From: CAZCDS01 sp964497585
GTDB lineage: Bacteria; Desulfobacterota; Desulfomonilia; Desulfomonilales; Desulfomonilaceae
Reading direction: 5' to 3'
Assembly: GCA_964497585.1 (NCBI GenBank)
Contig: CAZCDS010000009.1
Coordinates: 62,001-126,000, forward strand
DNA: 64,000 bases
Shown: positions 54,134 to 63,187 of the stretch, piece after piece
Layout of the letters: each line of letters opens with the position of its first letter
Numbering within the stretch: position 1 is the first letter of the stretch
Translations under genes and position numbers: made by a program
Notes under the pieces: generated by a model
What the model was told of the DNA's origin: nothing
The model's input: only the letters and a program-made list of their open reading frames with translations
Database searches by the model: none

Positions 54134-55129
54134 ATGAACCGTCATGCGGTCGCTCTCATATCGGGCGGCCTCGATTCTGCGCTGGCCGTTTACCTTGTGA
54201 AGCGCCAGGGGATTGAGGTGACGGGTCTTCACTTCACATCCTTCTTCTCGACAGTAGACCCCGAACGGGAAGACTCGCCGGTAAACATGACTGCGAGACA
54301 ACTGGGCGTTTCCGTCGCCTACAAACGCAAGGGAGAAGACTTCACCGAGATCCTTCGTAATCCCCGCTACGGCTACGGGAAGAATCTCAATCCGTGCATC
54401 GATTGCCGGATCTACACCTTCATTAAGGCCAAGGATTTTCTCGCGGAAATCGGCGCATCCTTTCTCGTTACCGGCGAGGTTGTGGGGCAAAGGCCGATGT
54501 CTCAACGGAAGGACGCGATACGACTCATCGAAAGACGGGCAGGGTGTGACGGCATTGTGCTCCGACCGCTCTCGGCCAAGAATCTTCCGCCGACGAGGCC
54601 TGAACTGGAAGGAATCGTGAACCGGGAGGAGCTGCTCGACGTGGCCGGTCGGAGCCGCAAGGTTCAGATGGCTCTGGCCGACGAAATAGGCTTGACCGGT
54701 TATTCTTCGCCGGCCGGAGGATGCTTGCTCACGGACAGGAACTTCTCGGACCGGCTCCGGGATTTGATGGACCACAATGAGGAGCTGGCCCCGGCTGCGC
54801 TAAAATCACTTGCAGTCGGGAGGCACCTGCGGTTGAGGTCGGGGCTGAAGGTAGTCGTGGGGCGCAAACACGCGGAGAACAAGAAGCTCGAGGAAATCGC
54901 GGATTCAGGACTCCTCTTCTCCCCGATAGGCTTTCCGGGCCCGGTCGCGCTGGCTTTGGGCGACCCGGACGCCGACGAAGAGCAGACCATCGGAAGTATC
55001 ATTCTCCGGTATGCCAAGAAGGCATCTGGGGGGCAATTGATAGGGATCCACGGCCCCTCCTCGGAGGAGCGTACGATCCGCGTCGATGGTCCGGCCGACG
55101 AGGAATGGATTGCGGACCATCTCATCTGA
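54134..55129 (+). CDS. PP-loop ATP pyrophosphatase (MnmA/ThiI-like) with NFACT-R-like C-terminal domain
   Basis: The 331-residue protein starts with an adenylating PP-loop domain: SGGLDSALA at about residue 9, the Cys pair of NPCIDCRIY at about 90, and VTGEVVGQRPMSQ. This is the fold of tRNA thiolation enzymes such as MnmA and ThiI. The C-terminal 100 residues (LKVVVGRKHAENKKLEE, then GFPGPVALALGDPD) resemble the NFACT-R (DUF814) RNA-binding domain, not the MnmA barrel. A tRNA or RNA modification role is likely; the target base is unknown. ATG 54134 is chosen because the PP-loop strand starts there; upstream codons overlap the AMMECR1 gene. Confidence 0.85.
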   Translation: MNRHAVALISGGLDSALAVYLVKRQGIEVTGLHFTSFFSTVDPEREDSPVNMTARQLGVSVAYKRKGEDFTEILRNPRYGYGKNLNPCIDCRIYTFIKAKDFLAEIGASFLVTGEVVGQRPMSQRKDAIRLIERRAGCDGIVLRPLSAKNLPPTRPELEGIVNREELLDVAGRSRKVQMALADEIGLTGYSSPAGGCLLTDRNFSDRLRDLMDHNEELAPAALKSLAVGRHLRLRSGLKVVVGRKHAENKKLEEIADSGLLFSPIGFPGPVALALGDPDADEEQTIGSIILRYAKKASGGQLIGIHGPSSEERTIRVDGPADEEWIADHLI

Positions 55130-55262
55130 TGCCGACGGGCCGTCGGCAAGATGACGTGGGTTCATCGCGTATGCCTGGCCCTGATCCGCATCCGGTGTCT
55201 TTCCCGTGTGGAAAGGGGAAAGGCCGGCAGGTCAGCCCTTTTGCCCTTGAAAGGAGTATTCA

Positions 55263-56051
55263 TTGAAGTGCCCTCATTGCGGCAGGGATTTCGAAACTGT
55301 TGAGGACCAGATCTATTGCTCCTTTTGCGGGGGACGCCTGGACTCCTCATCGGAGTCTCGCCGGCGCGCCGGCCGGGACGACGTTGCTGATGAGAAGGAT
55401 CAACTCAACCTAAACGAGTCGGCCCTGTTCAGATCGCAAGATGCGTACTGCCCCTGGGAAGATCAGGAGCGGCTTGGGCTCTTTGGAGCGCTTGTAGCGA
55501 CGGCCCGGGAGACTCTGCTCAATCCCGCGGATTTCTTCTCACGACTCCCTGCACATGGCGGATTCGTCAGTCCGCTTCTCTATGCGCTCATACTGGGAAC
55601 CCTGGGAGCGATGCTGGGGAGCATCTGGGGGTTCGTGTTTGACAATCCGCTGCTTGTGCAAGCGGCAAAGTCGGCAAATCTGACAGTTCTCGTGGCAGTC
55701 TTCATCCCCGTCGTAGTGTTTGTGGCGATTTTCGTTTCCGCTGCTCTGTTGCACGGGTGCCTCTTTCTCCTGGGTGGAGCACGAGAGGATTTCGAGGCCA
55801 CCTTCAGGGTCGTCTGCTACTCGGAAGTGGCGCAGCTTGTTAACATCATTCCGGTAATCGGGTACACTGGGTGGTTCGTGGGCTTGCTGGGGTTGATTTG
55901 GAGGGCCTATCTCCTGACGGTCGGGCTCAGGGAGGTCCATCGGATCAGTACGGGCAAGGCGGTCATGGGGGTTGTGCTTCCGTTTGTCGTGACCTGCGCG
56001 TTCGTGTCCTTGCTCGTCACGTTGGTGGCCGTGGGACTCGATTACGGGTAG
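55263..56051 (+). CDS. YIP1-family membrane protein with N-terminal zinc ribbon
   Basis: The 262-residue protein begins with a zinc ribbon, CPHCGRDF then CSFCGG (four cysteines within 22 residues). A charged linker and a YIP1-type membrane domain of about five helices (85-260) follow. The signature segment is DFEATFRVVCYSEVAQLVNIIPVIG. Bacterial YIP1 proteins are of unknown function. Translation begins at TTG 55263, supported by AAAGGAG six bases upstream. It follows the PP-loop gene after 133 bases and is the last gene of this plus-strand run. Confidence 0.88.
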   Translation: MKCPHCGRDFETVEDQIYCSFCGGRLDSSSESRRRAGRDDVADEKDQLNLNESALFRSQDAYCPWEDQERLGLFGALVATARETLLNPADFFSRLPAHGGFVSPLLYALILGTLGAMLGSIWGFVFDNPLLVQAAKSANLTVLVAVFIPVVVFVAIFVSAALLHGCLFLLGGAREDFEATFRVVCYSEVAQLVNIIPVIGYTGWFVGLLGLIWRAYLLTVGLREVHRISTGKAVMGVVLPFVVTCAFVSLLVTLVAVGLDYG

Positions 56052-56224
56052 AAGTCGATCTCAATGGCACGAAAGGCATGAAACGTGCCTGTGCTGATCG
56101 TCAGCGGAACCGCGATGCAACGGACCCCACATGTGCTTGTTGTACGTGCATGGAATATCCACGTGAAACCAGTGCGCTTTCAAAGTCACCTCCTTGATAA
56201 CGCGCTGGTATAGATGTGCCCTCC

Positions 56225-57010
56225 TCAGCAGGTCTCAGCCACCAGCTCCATTGCAATCAGCGCGGCTCCCAATGCTCCGACGATTTGGGGCTCCTCCGGG
56301 ACATTGATTCTTCCGTCCACCTTTTGACGGATGTTCTCTACGATGCCAGTGTTCTTGGCCACACCGCCGGTCATCGTAACCTCCGACTCAATCCCCACTC
56401 GATCCATCAGCGACGATATTCGGTTACATATGGACTTGTGAATTCCGTTGATAATGTCCTCTTTCGGTTTGGCCTGGGCCACAAGCGAAATGACCTCGGA
56501 CTCCGCGAATACCGTGCACATGCTGCTGATTGCGATCTGTTCGGTGGACCTCATGGAGAGCGGGCCCATTTTCTCCAGGTCCACTTCCAGCGCCTTGGCC
56601 ATAACCTCGAGAAATCGGCCGGTCCCGGCCGCGCACTTGTCGTTCATGGAAAAATCCACAACCTTCCCCCCGGAGCCGAGCTTTATGACTTTGCTGTCCT
56701 GCCCGCCGATGTCCACGATCGTTCTCGTGTCGGGAAAAAGATGGTGAGCCCCACGACCGTGACAGGTGATCTCCGTGACCGCCTTGTCGGCAAACTCAAG
56801 GCTGACCCGTCCGTATCCGGTTGAGACCGCGCATGCTATTTGCTTCACGGAAATTTCGGCTCGGTCTAACGCATGTCGGAAGGAACTCTCGCCGGCGACC
56901 TTACTGTTGGCTCCCGTGGGGGAGATGTCGTACGCGACGATTCGCCGCCGGTCGTCAAGGATAACGGTGTCCGTGGTGAGCGAGCCCACGTCGATTCCCA
57001 CGAAGTACAT
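56225..57010 (-). CDS. 2-hydroxyacyl-CoA dehydratase activase (BcrAD/BadFG/HgdC ATPase)
   Basis: This 261-residue ASKHA-fold ATPase injects a high-energy electron from ferredoxin into a CoA-ester dehydratase or reductase. It starts MYFVGIDVGSLTTDTVI. The cluster cysteines of the homodimer are Cys126 (NDKCAAGTGRF) and Cys165 (SSMCTVF). DIGGQDSK and VTMTGGVAKN bind ATP. GAGGG precedes the ATG at 57008-57010, and the ligase gene ends nine bases upstream. It is the last gene of the operon. HgdC and BcrA/BcrD types cannot be told apart by sequence alone. Confidence 0.95.
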   Translation of the reverse strand: MYFVGIDVGSLTTDTVILDDRRRIVAYDISPTGANSKVAGESSFRHALDRAEISVKQIACAVSTGYGRVSLEFADKAVTEITCHGRGAHHLFPDTRTIVDIGGQDSKVIKLGSGGKVVDFSMNDKCAAGTGRFLEVMAKALEVDLEKMGPLSMRSTEQIAISSMCTVFAESEVISLVAQAKPKEDIINGIHKSICNRISSLMDRVGIESEVTMTGGVAKNTGIVENIRQKVDGRINVPEEPQIVGALGAALIAMELVAETC

Positions 57011-57019
57011 GGTGATCCC

Positions 57020-58825
57020 TCATCGGTGCTCGTGGTAGAGCACGTCGAGCAGGTGCCCGAATTTCTCTACCACGGTCTTTCGCTTGAGTTTCAGCGTCGG
57101 AGTTATTTCTTCCTCTTCCTGGGATAGCTCACGAGGGAGGATAACGAATTTCTTAATGGTCTCGAATTGCGCCAGTTGTCCGTTGATCTCATCGATGCCC
57201 TTTTGGATCAGTTCCCGGAGCTGAGGGCTCTGGGTCAGTTCCTCGTAGCTGGCGTACGAGACGCCCGCATCTTCGGCATAGGCTTCGGTCTCCTGCCTGT
57301 CCAGCGTGATCAGCGCGGAAAGGAACTTCCTGTTGTCACCGAAAACCATAGGTATGGAAACCAGCGGAATGCGTTTGAGCATATTCTCGATGTTCTGCGG
57401 TGAGATGTTCTTGCCGCCGGACGTGATGATAAGGTCCTTTTTCCTGTCGGTGATTACGAGAAAACCGTCCTTGTCCCATCGTCCGACGTCACCCGTGTAG
57501 CACCGGCCGTCTCTGAGCACTTCTTCGGTGAGTTCCGGCCTGTTGTAGTATCCCATGAAGTTGTTGCCTCGGATGAGGATTTCTCCGTCCTCAGCGAGCT
57601 TGACCTCAACTCCGGGCATAGGTTTTCCGACCGTTCCGTATCGGCACTCATCGAATGTGGTCATGGTTCCCGCGATCGTCTCGGTGAGCGCATAGAATTC
57701 AAGGACCTGGATACCAATGCTGTGTATGAACTCTCCGACCTCCGCGGAGAGAGGCGCTCCCGCGGAAACCGCGAATTGGAGCCTCCCCCCGAGCATGTTG
57801 CGGATCTTGCCGAAGACGAGCCTGTCGGCGATCTTGAATCTTGCCTCCAGCCACGGGGAGAGGGCCTCGTGAGCGTTGAGCCTTCGGCTCCTCTGCCTGC
57901 CGACATTCACTGCCCAGCGAAAAATGGTGCGCTTCAGCGCGGAACCCTTTTCCGCGGCGCCTGAAATACGGTCGTACACCTTCTCAAAGATGCGCGGAAC
58001 GCTCGTAAAGTACGTCGGCCGCGCCTCAATCATATTCTGCGCCAGCGTGTCGATCGATTCCGCGATGGCAAAAGGGATGTTCAGGGAAATGTTGTAATAA
58101 TAGCCGGACACACGGGGGTACAGGTGCGATAGCGGCAGCACCATGAGCGAGCAATTGGACCTGGGATCCAACTGAATCAACTCGTGAATTGAGTTCAGGA
58201 CGAAACCGATGTTGCCATGGCTGATCATGCAACCCTTGGGAGGTCCGGTTGTTCCCGAAGTGTAGACGATCGTGGCGAGATCCTCGGATGTCACTCCGCT
58301 GCCGCGTTGCTCGATCTCGGCCTCGATTTCACGTCGCTCGGTTGCCCCCTCCGTCAGGACGTTCTCGAAGGAGACCACTCGATGATTCCCCCCCGCCGGA
58401 GGCGCACCGTCGATGAGAATGATCGTCGACAGAGTCGGCAGTTCCTTCTGTGCAGCGAGGACCTTATCCAGTTGAACGGAATCCTCGACGACCACAAAGC
58501 TCGCTCCGCAATCGTTGATGATGTACGCGCACTGCTCTGAGGTATTTGTGTGATAGATGGGCACATCAATGCCGCCGGCGAGCATGGTCCCGAGATCGGT
58601 GACGATCCATTCAAGCCGGTTAAAGCATATGATCGCCAGACGATCGCCCGGCTTCAGGCCCAGCCTTACCAGGCCGCAGGCAAAGGAGATTGCAGCCTCC
58701 CTCAGCTCTGCCCAGGTCATGTCCACGTAGGGGCCGCCCTTTTCCTTCTTGTACCGCAGGATGGTGTCAGTCTCAAAGTGACGGGCATTATCCCTGAAAT
58801 ACTGGAGAATGGTCTTGTGTGCCAT
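57020..58825 (-). CDS. Acyl-CoA synthetase (AMP-binding, long-chain type)
   Basis: The 601-residue adenylate-forming ligase joins a carboxylic acid to CoA with ATP. It has the P-loop-like YTSGTTGPPKG, YALTETIAG (motif 2), YTGDVGRWDKDGFLVITDRKKDLI, and a C-terminal Lys region ending KLKRKTVVEKF. Its length and the N-terminal IGVPIY-like helix resemble long-chain (FadD15-type) enzymes, but an aromatic or other acid is possible given its neighbours. AAGGAATC precedes ATG 58823-58825. It lies 74 bases after the upper dehydratase subunit gene and nine bases before the activase gene, implying it supplies the substrate CoA ester. Confidence 0.93.
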   Translation of the reverse strand: MAHKTILQYFRDNARHFETDTILRYKKEKGGPYVDMTWAELREAAISFACGLVRLGLKPGDRLAIICFNRLEWIVTDLGTMLAGGIDVPIYHTNTSEQCAYIINDCGASFVVVEDSVQLDKVLAAQKELPTLSTIILIDGAPPAGGNHRVVSFENVLTEGATERREIEAEIEQRGSGVTSEDLATIVYTSGTTGPPKGCMISHGNIGFVLNSIHELIQLDPRSNCSLMVLPLSHLYPRVSGYYYNISLNIPFAIAESIDTLAQNMIEARPTYFTSVPRIFEKVYDRISGAAEKGSALKRTIFRWAVNVGRQRSRRLNAHEALSPWLEARFKIADRLVFGKIRNMLGGRLQFAVSAGAPLSAEVGEFIHSIGIQVLEFYALTETIAGTMTTFDECRYGTVGKPMPGVEVKLAEDGEILIRGNNFMGYYNRPELTEEVLRDGRCYTGDVGRWDKDGFLVITDRKKDLIITSGGKNISPQNIENMLKRIPLVSIPMVFGDNRKFLSALITLDRQETEAYAEDAGVSYASYEELTQSPQLRELIQKGIDEINGQLAQFETIKKFVILPRELSQEEEEITPTLKLKRKTVVEKFGHLLDVLYHEHR

Positions 58826-58899
58826 GTGAAGATTCCTTGGGAAGATCGGCCTGCACTGCCTGGATGAATCCGCTCTTTGTCTGACGGCAAACCTTTAGG

Positions 58900-60153
58900 T
58901 CAGTACTTCAGCCCCTTTTTTTCCAGGAGCATCTCCATAAACGCGTCGACGCGGTTCTCGAACTGGGCTACCGAGAAATTGTCCGGGTCCATATGATCCG
59001 CGTCGATGATCACGGACGGTATCCCGAGCTCTTGATCGAGCGCGCGCATGATATCCATTTGCCCGAGCGTGATGGGGACGCAAGATTTGTTCCTGTGGAG
59101 AATCGCCCCGTCAATCGCGTACTCCTTGCACGCTTTGAGCACCATTTCCTTTCTCGTATCGATGGAGACGCAGGATACGAGAGGATAGGACTTGAGGCTC
59201 TTCAACGCGAGCGCCTCGATGGGGTTGCCCGTATCGAGCCTGAGCGACCAGGCTGCCGAGTAGGTTTCCGCGACAACCACCCCGCCCATCTTCTCGAAGT
59301 AGTTGAACAGCCCCATATTGTACCAGAGCGGAATATTGTCCCAGAAGAGACGGAGCTTCTCCTCTTCTATCACGCCGGTTCCCGCTTCCGCTCTCTCTTT
59401 GACTTCGTCTCTGACGGTGGTGAGGAAGTCAAGGGCCTTTTGCGTGCCCTGACGCGTCACCATGACGAACATGATCCCGATCTCTGCCGCGGAGAAGGGA
59501 GTGGGAACATATCTCCGGTAAGTCATGATCTCATCCCAGAGTTCGCAGGCCCGGTCGGAGAGTTCGACCACGTACTTCAGCCGGTCGTGGTCCATTGTTT
59601 TGCCCGTGGCCTCCTCTAGGAATTCGATCAGACGCTCGATCTCGCTGACCGCGTAATCGATGTGGTGCCGCTGGATATCCCCCACGGCGACCTGAGGTAG
59701 ATCGGCAGAGAAAACCTTTGCATCGGGAAAGCGTCTCTCCAGAGCATGGAATATCTTCATGACAGGGATGCAGCCGCCACCGGGGCTCAGGAGAACATCC
59801 GGTGCCGGGAGTCCTCCGAGCGGCGTGCCTTCTTCGTTCATCAGGCCATGAACATACCCGATGATGTTCCTCAGGTACCCGCACAGATCCCTTGAGTACC
59901 CCATGGACGCGGCCACTTCAAAGTTTCTCGGCGTCATGCCGTAGGCCGCGCAGATCGGTGACCAATTCTCGGGAAAGACCGGCTGCAAGTCCATCGCGTA
60001 GAATACCTCGATGGCCCCGTTCATGGGCGGCATCCAACCGACGGGTCTTCCCTGCGCACGAGCACTGGCGCACTCCATGTAGTATTCGCCTACAACGCGG
60101 GTCAGCTCTTTGGCCGCTTTCAGTCTCTTCCTGGATTTTTTCGTCTTGTCCAT
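58900..60153 (-). CDS. 2-hydroxyacyl-CoA dehydratase / benzoyl-CoA reductase subunit (HgdB/BcrB superfamily), 417 aa
   Basis: This iron-sulfur subunit of 417 residues belongs to the HGD-D superfamily, which removes water from 2-hydroxyacyl-CoA or reduces aromatic CoA esters by a radical mechanism. Candidate cluster ligands are the cysteines in ICAAYG, DLCGYLRN, GGCIP and NKSCVPIT. The middle part has PDVLLSPGGG and RLDTGNPIEALALK typical of the fold. It follows the second subunit gene after 35 bases. The ligase gene begins 74 bases after its stop. Length is close to BcrB (about 436) and FldB (about 410), so the specificity remains open. Confidence 0.92.
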   Translation of the reverse strand: MDKTKKSRKRLKAAKELTRVVGEYYMECASARAQGRPVGWMPPMNGAIEVFYAMDLQPVFPENWSPICAAYGMTPRNFEVAASMGYSRDLCGYLRNIIGYVHGLMNEEGTPLGGLPAPDVLLSPGGGCIPVMKIFHALERRFPDAKVFSADLPQVAVGDIQRHHIDYAVSEIERLIEFLEEATGKTMDHDRLKYVVELSDRACELWDEIMTYRRYVPTPFSAAEIGIMFVMVTRQGTQKALDFLTTVRDEVKERAEAGTGVIEEEKLRLFWDNIPLWYNMGLFNYFEKMGGVVVAETYSAAWSLRLDTGNPIEALALKSLKSYPLVSCVSIDTRKEMVLKACKEYAIDGAILHRNKSCVPITLGQMDIMRALDQELGIPSVIIDADHMDPDNFSVAQFENRVDAFMEMLLEKKGLKY

Positions 60154-60188
60154 GGGTGTTTTTTCCCGATGCCCTTGAAATCCTCGGA

Positions 60189-61301
60189 CTAGGCGAGCAT
60201 CTCGAGGAACGCTTCCAGCCGGGTCCTCATTCGGCCTTCGTCGATTCCACCCTCTTCTAGCTCGATCATGGTGTTGGGAATTCCTCGTGCCTTGAGTTCC
60301 TCACTGAGCGCGGGGTGATCCGCGAGATGAGGAGTGCAAAACTTCTGGAGGAGAAAGACCACCCCTTGTGCCCGGGATTGTGCGATTTCATCCATGAGTA
60401 GGGGCAATCGAGTCTCTGCCCGTGATCTGGAGGGGCAGGGAAAACGATTGAGGTACCGGTCGATGAGTCGATCGAACGATCCCGCGCCCTCGCCTGAGAC
60501 CGGGTGGAAATGACGCATCCCTGTGCACAGATCATCCCTTACCACTACGCCTCCAGCCTCTTCGATTACACCAAGGAGGTCCGGATCCTTAATGATACTG
60601 CCCGAAACCAACACACGCGGTCCACTCCTCGGGTGAGCCTCTGTCCGCTCGGCTACTGACATGAAGTCTCCGAGCATCGTGAGATACTCCTCGGGAGGAG
60701 TTACGAATCCCGCCAGGATCACAAGCAGCAAATCACGCGCGGAAACGGGCAGTTCGTCTCGGGCTCGCATTCCATAGAGCTTCAGTGCCAATTCGCGAAT
60801 CCGCCTATAGAGTTCCAAAGACTCGGCGAGGGATTCTTCCGTCACCTTGCCGCCGTTCCGCGAGAGTTTCTCAGTAAGCTCTCTGAGAGCCTCCCGGAAG
60901 AAGAGCCGGGATTCGGCATTGTCATTGTACGGGATGGGCAGCAGATGGAAAGCGTCCCCAGGAAGGTTCCGTTCCCAAACGTTTGCTACGCCGCAGGCAA
61001 CATCACAGGTGTAGCCCTGGATCACGCCGGAGAGGAAATCGTACCTCCCGTTCAGAGCTCCAGCAATCGCGGACCTCATGTACGGGCATATGAAGTCCGG
61101 AGCCAAAGAATCGGCCCTGACAGCGGAGGCTTCACCACCCATGATCCTCACGGGGATAAAGCCCGCGGCGTGGATCAGCTCTATCGGCGTGTAGGTACAG
61201 AAGTATCCGATAATCTTCTTTCCCGTTTGCGAAAGCTGTTCGAGTCTTTCCTTCGAGTCGTTCAGCGCTTTCTCGAAGGGCTCTAAGGAAGGAACTATCA
61301 T
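60189..61301 (-). CDS. 2-hydroxyacyl-CoA dehydratase / benzoyl-CoA reductase subunit (HgdA/BcrC superfamily), 370 aa
   Basis: This is the second subunit of the radical CoA-ester enzyme, about 370 residues. It has YFCTYTPIELIHAAGF near residue 35, the hallmark of this branch, FICPYMRS, GYTCDVACGVANVWE and KFCTPHLADH, which supply the cluster cysteines. It should pair with the 417-residue subunit as a heterodimer holding two clusters. ATG 61299-61301 is preferred to an upstream extension of 37 codons because the protein fold begins there; the ribosome site is weak. A near-perfect palindrome lies 32 bases upstream. It is the first gene of the operon. Confidence 0.92.
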   Translation of the reverse strand: MIVPSLEPFEKALNDSKERLEQLSQTGKKIIGYFCTYTPIELIHAAGFIPVRIMGGEASAVRADSLAPDFICPYMRSAIAGALNGRYDFLSGVIQGYTCDVACGVANVWERNLPGDAFHLLPIPYNDNAESRLFFREALRELTEKLSRNGGKVTEESLAESLELYRRIRELALKLYGMRARDELPVSARDLLLVILAGFVTPPEEYLTMLGDFMSVAERTEAHPRSGPRVLVSGSIIKDPDLLGVIEEAGGVVVRDDLCTGMRHFHPVSGEGAGSFDRLIDRYLNRFPCPSRSRAETRLPLLMDEIAQSRAQGVVFLLQKFCTPHLADHPALSEELKARGIPNTMIELEEGGIDEGRMRTRLEAFLEMLA

Positions 61302-61714
61302 ACTGATATCCCGATCCTGCTGTGGAAATCTTTTCAGAGCATCGCTCTGAACCGGCGCGCTCGCCACGTATCTATGAAGATAAGGATGCCACAGCAGAGG
61401 GCAAGCGGTCAATTGTAGGACTCACGGCCTTCCTCAAGCGTTGAATCGAATCCAAACCGAGCATGGATTCCCGGTATCGGCTCCGGTAGCGATCTTCATT
61501 TGACTGAACCCGCCCAGTGGTGCTATTAGATAATGGTCGGTTTATTGTGCCCCTTTGCTCAACAAACTTGTGAAGGTTCATGCCCTTGCCGTGTTCCAGG
61601 TGCGCTCTCTTTCCGGGCCCGGGGAGTGAACCACCTGCCCGCGGTGAGCGCTTCCTGCAACGATTCTTCCCGAGGGGGGACTCCGCCCGGCTACAGGGTG
61701 AATCGAGCCCGACG
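61302..61714. other. Divergent intergenic region with palindromic operator candidate
   Basis: About 410 bases between the dehydratase operon and the HD-GYP gene. Apart from the palindrome at 61333-61351, no feature is clear. Open frames here carry no recognisable protein. Confidence 0.45.
61333..61351. promoter_or_regulatory. Palindrome upstream of the dehydratase operon
   Basis: TTCAGAGCATCGCTCTGAA has two perfect 8-base arms around a 3-base centre. It lies 32 bases before the start codon of the first dehydratase subunit gene. It could be a repressor operator or a leader hairpin. Confidence 0.5.
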
Positions 61715-63070
61715 ATGGAACTGCTCTACGAAGTTCCGCTTCCGATCATGTTGGTGGACAGGTCCTTAAAGATCGTGTTCGCCAACCGGGCGCTCACCGA
61801 TGCTTTCAACGGCTTCTTATACCGGCAGAATGCTCCCCTCTCGTCCTTTCTGCTCCATCCTGAAGAAGCCAGGACCGTCCGCACACTCTTGAACAAAGCT
61901 ATTGCCGAGAACCAGACTCAGGTTCGCGAAGGGGCCATGCGCATGTGTGGGAAACTCGTCTGGGCTCGGCTCCGCTGCCACCCGATGCGTCTGGACGGCC
62001 GCAACCTGGTTATGATCGTAATGGACATCCGCAAGGACGTTGCCGGATCGCCCGGATCGCGCAAGTACAACAAGCTGATGAGCATTTTTCCCATTGGAAT
62101 AGCCGAGTTTTCGTTGCCGCGTCCCGTATCGTTCGACCTTGGCGACAAGGAACTGGCCTCAGCCATACTCTCGGCCCAGCTCGTGGACGGGAACAATGAA
62201 TTCGCGCGAATGCACGGCAGACGCGACGTAGCCGCTCTCTTCGGTACGGCTGTGCATGACTTTTCGGAATTTGCCAGGAACAATGAACATCTCTATGTGA
62301 GCTGGATCAGAAAGTTCTTCCCGTCGGGCTCTTTCGAGGTGACGGAGGAGGACGCAAAGGGGAACGTCAGACATTTCGAATTGACGCTTGTCGGCGAACT
62401 CGAGGACGATGTGCTTACCGGATTCTGGGAACTCAGGCGGGATATTACCAACAGCAAGCTTTCGGAAAAGAAGCTGAGAGAAAGCTTCAACACCCTCAAA
62501 AGGACCCTGATGTCAACTGTGGACGCGATGGCGTCCGTGGTAGAGAAACGGGATCCGTACACAGCGGGCCATCAAAGACGGGTTGCCAAGCTCGCGCAGG
62601 CCATTGCCCGGGAAATGGGGCTCTCGGAAGACCACTGCACCGGGATTCACGTCGCGGCTTCGATTCACGACATAGGAAAGATCTACGTGCCGGCGGAGTT
62701 CCTCAGCAAGCCGGGAACCCTCAGCGAAAGCGAGCGGGCGATAATCGGTAACCACCCGAACGTAGGCTACGATATCTTAAAAGACATTGAGTTCCCGTGG
62801 CCTATTGCCGAAGTACTGCTGCAACACCACGAGCGACTCGACGGATCCGGCTACCCCAACGGGCTGACCAGCGACGAGATTATGCCGGAAGCGCGGATAC
62901 TCGCGGTGGCCGATGTGGTGGAGGCCATGTCTTCGCATCGCCCGTACAGGCCCTCCCTCGGGATGGCACCAGCGATCAATGAAATCAGGCAATACAGCGG
63001 CGTTCGTTATGATCGAAGCGTCGTCGACGCGTGTCTCAACGTACTGAACAGAGGGTTCAGCTTCCGTTGA
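61715..63070 (+). CDS. PAS sensor protein with HD-GYP phosphodiesterase domain
   Basis: The cytoplasmic protein, about 451 residues, has two PAS-like parts followed by a C-terminal HD-GYP domain. The first PAS-like part is MLVDRSLKIVFANRALTDAF at about 13-30. The second lies near 125-245 and is followed by a short helix (LSEKKLRESFNTL). The metal-binding HDIGK is near residue 318 and HHERLDGSGYP near 370, both intact. HD-GYP proteins hydrolyse cyclic di-GMP. The domain order suggests a signal-controlled enzyme that lowers cyclic di-GMP. The start at ATG 61715 fits the PAS domain, but ATG 61580 with AAGG just upstream is possible. Confidence 0.93.
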   Translation: MELLYEVPLPIMLVDRSLKIVFANRALTDAFNGFLYRQNAPLSSFLLHPEEARTVRTLLNKAIAENQTQVREGAMRMCGKLVWARLRCHPMRLDGRNLVMIVMDIRKDVAGSPGSRKYNKLMSIFPIGIAEFSLPRPVSFDLGDKELASAILSAQLVDGNNEFARMHGRRDVAALFGTAVHDFSEFARNNEHLYVSWIRKFFPSGSFEVTEEDAKGNVRHFELTLVGELEDDVLTGFWELRRDITNSKLSEKKLRESFNTLKRTLMSTVDAMASVVEKRDPYTAGHQRRVAKLAQAIAREMGLSEDHCTGIHVAASIHDIGKIYVPAEFLSKPGTLSESERAIIGNHPNVGYDILKDIEFPWPIAEVLLQHHERLDGSGYPNGLTSDEIMPEARILAVADVVEAMSSHRPYRPSLGMAPAINEIRQYSGVRYDRSVVDACLNVLNRGFSFR

Positions 63071-63187
63071 ACTGTACAGACTTGCAATGGTTGCGAGACG
63101 GGTGCACAGGATGCTGCCTGCTCACGACGGGCTGATCCGCAGCCGTTGCACGTCTTTGACCGTCGCCAGCATCAGCAACAGGTCAGC

